From the NCBI RefSeq assembly GCF_003569765.1, contig NZ_QXMG01000041.1:1-53276 (forward strand): a stretch of DNA of 53,276 bases, read 5' to 3'. Shown one piece after another: positions 47,779 to 53,276 of the stretch (position 1 is its first letter; each line of letters opens with the position of its first letter). The notes under the pieces were generated by a model. The model did not search any database. It was not told the origin of the DNA and worked only from the letters and a program-made list of their open reading frames with translations. This DNA is from Caldimonas tepidiphila (GTDB lineage Bacteria; Pseudomonadota; Gammaproteobacteria; Burkholderiales; Burkholderiaceae_C). Position numbers and translations under genes: made by a program.

Positions 47779-49197
47779 TCACTGCACCTGCGCGATGCGC
47801 AGCAGGTTGGTCGTTCCCGCCACCGCGAAGGGCAGGCCGGCGGAGATGACGATCGGCTGGCCCACTTCGCCGAAGCCCTCGCGGCGCGCGGTGAGGCCCG
47901 CAAGATCAGTCATCTCGGGCACGTCCACCACCTCGTGGCAGAGCACCGAGTGCACGCCCCAGACCAGCGCGAGCCGGCGCGCGGTGGCCACGCGCGGCGT
48001 CATGCCGAGGATGGGCACCTGGGGCCGCTCGCGGGCCATGCGCAGTGCGGAATAGCCTGAGCTGGTGTAGGCCACGGTGGCCGGGACCTTGAGTAGCCGG
48101 GCAACATGGCGAACGGCATAGCCGATGGCATCGGCGGCCTCCGCGCGAGGGGCGGTGTGCGAGGCCTGGATGGCTTGGTGGTAGTGCTCGTCGGCCTCGG
48201 TGCGGGCGATGATGCCGTCCATCATGCGCACCGCCTCGACGGGGTACTTGCCCGAGGCGGACTCGGCCGAGAGCATTACGGCGTCGGCGCCGTCGTAGAC
48301 CGCGGTGGCCACGTCCGAGGCCTCGGCCCGCGTGGGCACCGGCGCGCTGACCATAGACTCCAGCATCTGCGTCGCGACGATGACCGGCTTGCCGGCCTGC
48401 CGGCAGGTGCGCACGATGAGCTTCTGCAGCGAGGGCACCTGCTCGGCCGGCATCTCCACGCCCAGGTCGCCGCGGGCGACCATCACCGCGTCCGACGCCT
48501 CGACGATGGCCGCGAGGCTCTGGATCGCCGAGGGCTTCTCCAGCTTGGCGACGATGGAAGCGCGGCCCTGGACGATCTCCTTGATCTCGGCGATGTCCTC
48601 GGGCCGCTGAACGAAGGACAGGGCGATCCAGTCCACGCCGAGCGTGAGGCCGAAGTCGAGATCGCAACGGTCCTTCTCGGTCAGCGCCGAGAGCGGCAGC
48701 ACCACGCCGGGCACGTTAACGCCCTTGCGCTCGGAGAGATGGCCGCCGGTCACGACGCGCGTCTCAGCGAAGTCCCGGCCGTGGCGCTCGACGCGCAGGT
48801 GCACGCGCCCGTCGTCCAGCAGCAGGTCGGCGCCCGGTTCCAGCGCGGCGAAGATCTCGGGATGCGGCAGCGGCACACGCGTCGCGTCCCCGGGCGTCTT
48901 CGTGTCCAGGTCGAGCCGGAAGCCCGCACCCTCGGCCAGCTGGATCGGCCCTTGCGCGAAGGTGCCGATGCGCAGCTTCGGTCCCTGCAGGTCGAGCAGC
49001 ACGCCGATCGGGCGGCCCCGCTCGCGCTCGATCGCGCGGATCAGGTCCAGGCGGCGCTGGTGGTCATCATGGCTGCCGTGGCTGAAGTTGAGCCGGAACA
49101 CGTCCGCGCCCGCGTCGAACAGCGCCTCGATGACGGAACGGGTGCTGCTGGCAGGGCCCAGCGTAGCGACTATCTTTGCATTGCGATGGCGTCGCAT
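47779..49197 (-). CDS. ttuE: pyruvate kinase (TtuE type)
   Basis: Converts phosphoenolpyruvate and ADP to pyruvate and ATP, 472 residues. RRHRNAKIVATLGPASS at the start, RLNFSHGSHDDH, the magnesium/K+ region VAKLEKPSA and VARGDLGVEMP, and ATQMLESMVSAPVPTRAEASDVA are all conserved. It follows ttuD with one base between them. As in the Agrobacterium vitis tartrate cluster ttuC-ttuD-ttuE, a dedicated pyruvate kinase finishes the pathway from glycerate. It could also serve general glycolysis. Confidence 0.93.
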   Translation of the reverse strand: MRRHRNAKIVATLGPASSTRSVIEALFDAGADVFRLNFSHGSHDDHQRRLDLIRAIERERGRPIGVLLDLQGPKLRIGTFAQGPIQLAEGAGFRLDLDTKTPGDATRVPLPHPEIFAALEPGADLLLDDGRVHLRVERHGRDFAETRVVTGGHLSERKGVNVPGVVLPLSALTEKDRCDLDFGLTLGVDWIALSFVQRPEDIAEIKEIVQGRASIVAKLEKPSAIQSLAAIVEASDAVMVARGDLGVEMPAEQVPSLQKLIVRTCRQAGKPVIVATQMLESMVSAPVPTRAEASDVATAVYDGADAVMLSAESASGKYPVEAVRMMDGIIARTEADEHYHQAIQASHTAPRAEAADAIGYAVRHVARLLKVPATVAYTSSGYSALRMARERPQVPILGMTPRVATARRLALVWGVHSVLCHEVVDVPEMTDLAGLTARREGFGEVGQPIVISAGLPFAVAGTTNLLRIAQVQ

Positions 49198-49198
49198 G

Positions 49199-50491
49199 TC
49201 AGGGTCTCCGGAAAGGGCCTGCAGGGCCGGTGACGAGAACGGCACGGAAGTCGTTGACGTTCGTGAGGGTCGGGCCGGTGATGACGGCGTCTCCCAGGGC
49301 CTCGAAGAAGGCGTGGGCGTCGTTGTCGGCGAGCGCGTCGCGGGGCCGCAGGCCGAGGGCCCAGGCGCGTGTGAGGGAGTCGGGGGCCCAGAGCGCGTCG
49401 GCGGTCTCCTCCTGGCCATCGACGCCGTCGGTGTCGCCTGCGAGGGCGTGGACCGTCGGGGCGCCGTCGAGCGCGAGGCCCAGGGCCAGCAGGCATTCCA
49501 CGTTGCGCCCGTCCCGGCCGCTCCCGCGCACCGTCACGGTGGTCTCGCCACCGGACAGCAGCACGCAGGGTAGCTCGAAGGGCTGGCCCCGGCCGGCCGC
49601 CTGCAGCGCGATTCCGGCTAGGACCTTGCCCACGTCGCGCGCCTCGCCCTCGATCGCGTCGCCGAGGATGTGGGCCGCGATGCCTCCTTCGCGCGCTACG
49701 GCGGCCGCGGCTTCCAGCGCCTGCTGCGGCGTGGCGATGAAGCGGGTCTCGATCTCCGGCAGTCGCGGGTCGCCGGGCTTCAGCGTTTCGCCCTCGCCGC
49801 TGTGCAGGATCTCGAGCACCCGCGGCGGCACCTCGATGCCGTAACGGCGCAGGATATCCAGCGCATCGGCGCAGGTGGTCGGGTCGGGCACCGTGGGGCC
49901 GGAGGCGATGTCGATCGGGTCGTCCCCGGGCACGTCGGAGATGAGCAGGTTGAGCACACGCGCCGGGCTGCAGGCCGCGGCCAGACGGCCACCCTTGATG
50001 GCCGACAGGTGGCGGCGCACGCAGTTCATCTCGGCGATGGTCGCGCCGCTCCTGAGCAGCGCGCGGTTGACCGCCTGCTTGTCCTGTAGCGTCAGGCCCG
50101 GCAGCGGCAGGGGCAGCAGCGAGGAACCGCCGCCGGAGAGGAGGCACAGCACCAGGTCGTCGGCCGTGAGGCCTCTCACTAACTCCAGCATGCGGCGCGC
50201 GGCGCGCTCGCCGGCTGCGTCCGGCACTGGGTGCGCGGCCTCGACGATCTCGATGCGCTCGCAAGGGACTGCGTAGCCGTAGCGGGTCACGACGAGCCCT
50301 TCCAGCGGCCCTGGCCAGTGACTCTCGAAGGCCTGGGCCATTGCGGCGGAAGCCTTGCCCGCGCCGATGACGATCAGGCGGCCCCGGGGCGGCGCCGGCA
50401 GGAAGTCCGGGATCCGCAGCCGCGGCTGGGCCGAGGCGATCGCGGCGTCGAACATGCGCCGCAGCAGGCGCTGCGCGTCGTCCTGGTTCAT
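49199..50491 (-). CDS. ttuD: glycerate 2-kinase / TtuD (MOFRL family)
   Basis: A 430-residue protein of the GckA/TtuD family. The N-terminal domain has VIGAGKASAAMAQAFE and LCLLSGGGSSLLPLP; the C-terminal MOFRL domain has VLLSGGETTVTVRG and GTDG-like AGDTDGVDGQEETADALW. Members were first called hydroxypyruvate reductase, but most characterised ones phosphorylate glycerate. Placed between ttuC and ttuE it would make 2-phosphoglycerate for later conversion to phosphoenolpyruvate and pyruvate. Confidence 0.9.
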   Translation of the reverse strand: MNQDDAQRLLRRMFDAAIASAQPRLRIPDFLPAPPRGRLIVIGAGKASAAMAQAFESHWPGPLEGLVVTRYGYAVPCERIEIVEAAHPVPDAAGERAARRMLELVRGLTADDLVLCLLSGGGSSLLPLPLPGLTLQDKQAVNRALLRSGATIAEMNCVRRHLSAIKGGRLAAACSPARVLNLLISDVPGDDPIDIASGPTVPDPTTCADALDILRRYGIEVPPRVLEILHSGEGETLKPGDPRLPEIETRFIATPQQALEAAAAVAREGGIAAHILGDAIEGEARDVGKVLAGIALQAAGRGQPFELPCVLLSGGETTVTVRGSGRDGRNVECLLALGLALDGAPTVHALAGDTDGVDGQEETADALWAPDSLTRAWALGLRPRDALADNDAHAFFEALGDAVITGPTLTNVNDFRAVLVTGPAGPFRRP

Positions 50492-50592
50492 GGTCGGTGG
50501 TCCTTGCAGTCCGGGTCGGGCGCGCAGGGCGCGGCCCCGAGGTCGCGCCGTGTTGCGGCGGACCTCGGCCCGGGGTGGGCGGGGGAAGGCGT

Positions 50593-51681
50593 TCAGGCGG
50601 CGCGGCGCTGTGCCGGCGCGGCAATCAGCTCGCAGACGGCTTGCGTCACCTGGGCCGTGGTGGCCCGGCCGCCAAGGTCACCGGTGTGGAGCGCGGGGTT
50701 GGCAGTGACCTTCTCGATGGCGCGCATCACGCGCTCGGCCGCGGCCTGCTCGCCCAGGTGCTCGAGCATCATGACCACCGACCAGAAGGTGCCGACCGGA
50801 TTGGCCAGGCCCTTGCCCATGATGTCGAAGGCGGAGCCGTGGATCGGCTCGAACATCGAGGGGTAGCGGCGTTCGGGATCGATGTTGCCGGTGGGCGCGA
50901 TACCGAGGCTGCCGGCCAGCGCCGCCGCCAGGTCGCTCAGGATGTCGGCGTGCAGGTTGGTCGCGACGATGGTGTCGAGCGTGGCGGGCTTGTTGACCAT
51001 GCGCGCGGTGGCGGCGTCCACCAACTCCTTGCCCCAAGTCACGTCCGGAAACTCCTTGGAGACCTGCAGCGCGATCTCGTCCCACATCACCATGGCGTGG
51101 CGCTGCGCATTGCTCTTGGTGACGACGGTCAGCAGCTTGCGCGGACGGGACTGGGCCAGCTTGAACGCGAAGCGCATCACGCGCTCGACGCCGGCGCGGG
51201 TCATCATCGACAGGTCGGTGGCCGCCTCCAGCGGGTGGCCCTGGTGCACGCGGCCGCCCACGCCCGAGTACTCGCCTTCCGAGTTCTCGCGCACGATGAC
51301 CCAGTTCAGGTCCTCGGGCCCGCAGCGCTTGAGCGGCGCATCGATGCCGGGAAGGATCCGGGTCGGGCGCACGTTGGCGTACTGGTCGAAGCCCTGGCAG
51401 ATCTTCAGGCGCAGGCCCCACAGCGTGATGTGGTCCGGGATGTCCGGATCGCCCGCGAAGCCGAACAGGATCGCGTCCTTGCCGCGCAGCGCGTCCAGGC
51501 CGTCGGCGGGCATCATTTCGCCATGCTCGCGGTACCAGTCACCGCCCCAGCCGAAGTTCTCGAATTCGAACGCGAAGGAGCCGTCAGCCTTCGCCAGGGC
51601 TTCCAGAACCTGGCGGCCTGCGGGGATCACTTCCTTGCCGATGCCGTCGCCGGGAATCGTTGCGATCTGGTAGGTCTTCAT
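50593..51681 (-). CDS. ttuC: tartrate dehydrogenase/decarboxylase
   Basis: NAD-dependent beta-decarboxylating dehydrogenase of the isopropylmalate dehydrogenase superfamily, 362 residues. ATIPGDGIGKEV starts the conserved part, VIVRENSEGEYSGVGGR contains the tartrate dehydrogenase-type substrate loop, and SMFEPIHGSAFDIMGKGLANPVGTFWSV is typical. TtuC proteins oxidise tartrate and decarboxylate it to glycerate. First gene of the ttuC-ttuD-ttuE-receptor run, divergent from a LysR regulator gene with 113 bases between. Confidence 0.92.
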   Translation of the reverse strand: MKTYQIATIPGDGIGKEVIPAGRQVLEALAKADGSFAFEFENFGWGGDWYREHGEMMPADGLDALRGKDAILFGFAGDPDIPDHITLWGLRLKICQGFDQYANVRPTRILPGIDAPLKRCGPEDLNWVIVRENSEGEYSGVGGRVHQGHPLEAATDLSMMTRAGVERVMRFAFKLAQSRPRKLLTVVTKSNAQRHAMVMWDEIALQVSKEFPDVTWGKELVDAATARMVNKPATLDTIVATNLHADILSDLAAALAGSLGIAPTGNIDPERRYPSMFEPIHGSAFDIMGKGLANPVGTFWSVVMMLEHLGEQAAAERVMRAIEKVTANPALHTGDLGGRATTAQVTQAVCELIAAPAQRRAA

Positions 51682-51794
51682 CTCGGTGTCTCCAAAGTCG
51701 GTGAGCGAATGAGGTGGGACTGTAGGGACTGGACACCCCCGAGAAGCAGGCCTAAAGTGAATCCACTATTAACTTGGATTTAAAGGTTGATGCC

Positions 51795-52637
51795 GTGTCT
51801 GCGTCCCTCCAACCCGCCGAACTCGGCTTCTTCACACAGCTGGCCAGCAGCCCCAGCCTGAGCGCGGCCGGACGCGACATGGGGATCACCACCGCCGCCG
51901 TCAGCAAGCACCTGGCGCAGATGGAGAAGCGCCTGGGCGTGGCGTTGGTGAACCGCACCACGCGGCGCATGAGCTTGACGCCGGAGGGCGAGGTGCTCGT
52001 GGAGCATGCGCGGCGCATCTTGCGCGAGATCGACGACCTGCAGGAACTGCTGAGCTCACAGAAGGGCACGCCCAAGGGCCTGTTGCGCGTGAACGCGACG
52101 CTCGGCTTCGGCCGATCGCATGTCTCGCCGGTCGTCTCACGCTTTGTGCAGCAGTACCCGGACGTCGACGTGCAGCTCCAGCTCTCCGTCAATCCGCCAC
52201 CGCTCAGTGACGATGCCTTTGACGTCTGCATCCGCTTTGGCGAGCCGCCGGATGCCCGGGTGATCGCGCGGCGCGTCGCCCCCAACCGGCGCGTGCTGTG
52301 CGCCTCGCCCGACTACCTGGCCCGCCACGGCCATCCGAAGGAGCCGCGCGACCTGATGAGCCACAACTGCATCGGCATCCGGCAAGGCGACGAGGCCTAC
52401 GGACTGTGGAGGCTGACCACCGGGCGCGGGGCCAAGGAGCACACGGAGTCGATCAAGACGCGCGGGAACGTCACGACCAACGACGGCGAGATCGCGGTCA
52501 ACTGGGCCTTGGACGGACTGGGCATCGTCATGCGCGCCGAGTGGGATGTGAACCGGTATCTAGCATCCGGCAGGCTGGTGCAGGTACTGCCCAAGGGAGC
52601 TTCTAGAAACCGCCCCTGCGGCATGATGCGGGGATGA
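51795..52637 (+). pseudogene. LysR-family regulator (TtuR-like), 3' end cut by IS
   Basis: LysR-type regulator divergent from ttuC, so probably its activator. The GTG at 51795 has AAAGG eight bases upstream. The helix-turn-helix (LSAAGRDMGITTAAVSKHLAQMEKRLG) and most of the effector domain are intact. Family similarity ends at SGRLVQVLP (residue 266). The next 14 codons come from an inserted IS5-like element and end at TGA 52637, so about 30-40 C-terminal residues are missing. DNA binding might remain, but effector response and oligomerisation are probably impaired. Confidence 0.85.
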
Positions 52638-53276
52638 GCAGCAAGAAGACACAGTACACCGATAGCCTGGAGCGCATGGGCGAGCTGGTGGACTTCGAGC
52701 AGGTGGCGGCTGCAGTGGATGCGGCCTGCCCCAGGCCCGATCGCAGCAAGGGCGGGCGGCCTCCGTATCCGACACGCAGCTTCCAGCGCTTCTGCGGCCT
52801 GGCCGACGAGCTGCGCATCCCGGACGCGCGCACGGTCTGGCTGTTCAAGCAGCGGCTCGCGCAGGGCGGGCTTGGCGCGCAGGCGATCTTCGATGCGGTG
52901 CAGCAGCAGTTGCAGGCCCAGGGCTACATCCCGAGGGGCGGTCAGATCGTGGACGCCACCATCGTGCGTGCGCCCATCCAGCACCTCGACAAGGAAGAGA
53001 AGGCTCTCGTCCAGCAGGGCGCCGTGCCGCTGGAGTGGGGCGCGAAGAAGAGCAGCCACAAGGACTGCGAGGCGCGCTGGACAACAAGCTGCACGCCAAC
53101 GTCGATGCGCGCTACAAGCTCATCCGGCGCTACAAGGTCACGCCCGCTAATGTGGATGATGGCAATACCCTCCCGGAGGTCATCGACGCATCCAACACCG
53201 CCGCGCGGCTGTACGCGGACCGTGGCTACGACCGCCGAGCCAGCAGGGAGTTGCTGGCCGAGCACGGCTGCAAGGA
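52596..53276 (+). mobile_element. IS5-family insertion sequence, left part
   Basis: Starting at about GGAGCTTCTAGAAACCGCC, the sequence leaves LysR homology and becomes an IS5-like element with a transposase reading away from the insertion point. A CTAG at 52603-52606 fits the YTAR target of IS5-group elements. The right end is outside the window, so the terminal repeats cannot be matched. The left boundary is uncertain by about ten bases. Confidence 0.8.
52634..53276 (+). pseudogene. IS5-family transposase, frameshifted and window-truncated
   Basis: The ATG at 52634 opens a frame encoding an IS5-type N-terminal region (SFQRFCGLADELRIPDARTVWLFKQRL) and the first catalytic Asp in QIVDATIVRAP. 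Near 53080, after KDCEARWTT, similarity moves to a different frame that encodes NKLHANVDARYKLIRRYKVTP and the second catalytic region LYADRGYDRRA. The usual His/Tyr-rich segment between them (about ten codons) is missing, so a small out-of-frame deletion is likely. The protein would be inactive. It continues past the window end. Confidence 0.8.

Overview
The window is a GC-rich (roughly two-thirds G+C), densely coded bacterial chromosome segment. The gene content points to a Burkholderiales betaproteobacterium. The pointers are FNR beside hemN, intracellular PHB depolymerase PhaZ, zapA followed by 6S RNA, rnfB-nth, an iscRSUA/hscBA/fdx cluster ending at dnaQ and tRNA-Val, a Bug-type solute receptor, and nirBD/nasA with a PP2C-kinase fusion. 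The genus cannot be fixed from sequence alone.

Layout. 1-5 kb: fnr(-), hemN(+), a membrane protein of the kind seen near cbb3 oxidase genes, icd(+). 5-8 kb: cold-shock protein(-), clpS-clpA(+). 8-11 kb: ppiA-ppiB-lpxH-mtfA on minus. 11-15.7 kb: cysS, a DNA glycosylase, accA, tilS on plus. 15.7-30 kb: truC, then a nitrate assimilation and signalling region. 29.6-38 kb: TauE/SafE protein, 6S RNA, zapA/zapB-like, nth, rnfB, phaZ, an aromatic aminotransferase (all minus), then uvrB(+). 38-44 kb: iron-sulfur cluster operon and dnaQ. 44.3 kb: tRNA-Val(CAC), followed at once by a tyrosine integrase, the usual edge of an integrated element. 46-53 kb: a ttu-type tartrate cluster (Bug receptor, ttuE, ttuD, ttuC) whose divergent LysR regulator is cut by an IS5-like element that runs off the window and itself carries a broken transposase.

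The most interesting part is 16.5-29.6 kb. nirB, a Tat-exported protein with two NarX-like P-box motifs, nirD and nasA form one minus-strand cluster. A NarK-type transporter gene lies further upstream behind a near-perfect sigma-54 promoter. Its roughly 258-nt leader carries two perfect hairpins, one with a six-base loop having A at position 1 and G at position 4, and then a GC-rich terminator-like hairpin. The divergent gene encodes a receiver-like domain without its phospho-acceptor Asp, an ANTAR RNA-binding domain and two more NarX-like P-box motifs. The simplest reading is a nitrate-responsive transcription antitermination switch, analogous to NasR and the nasF leader of Klebsiella but built from a different sensor module. 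A bifunctional PP2C phosphatase/Ser-Thr kinase with a C-terminal membrane anchor, a small uncharacterised protein and a PAS protein with a degenerate GGDEF motif (GDERF) sit in the same neighbourhood. An exact 10-base word occurs three times, all in the nirB and narK upstream regions.

Start codons were chosen by family length, ribosome binding sites and overlaps. Several (fnr, hemN, the kinase/phosphatase gene, the GGDEF gene) remain uncertain and are flagged.
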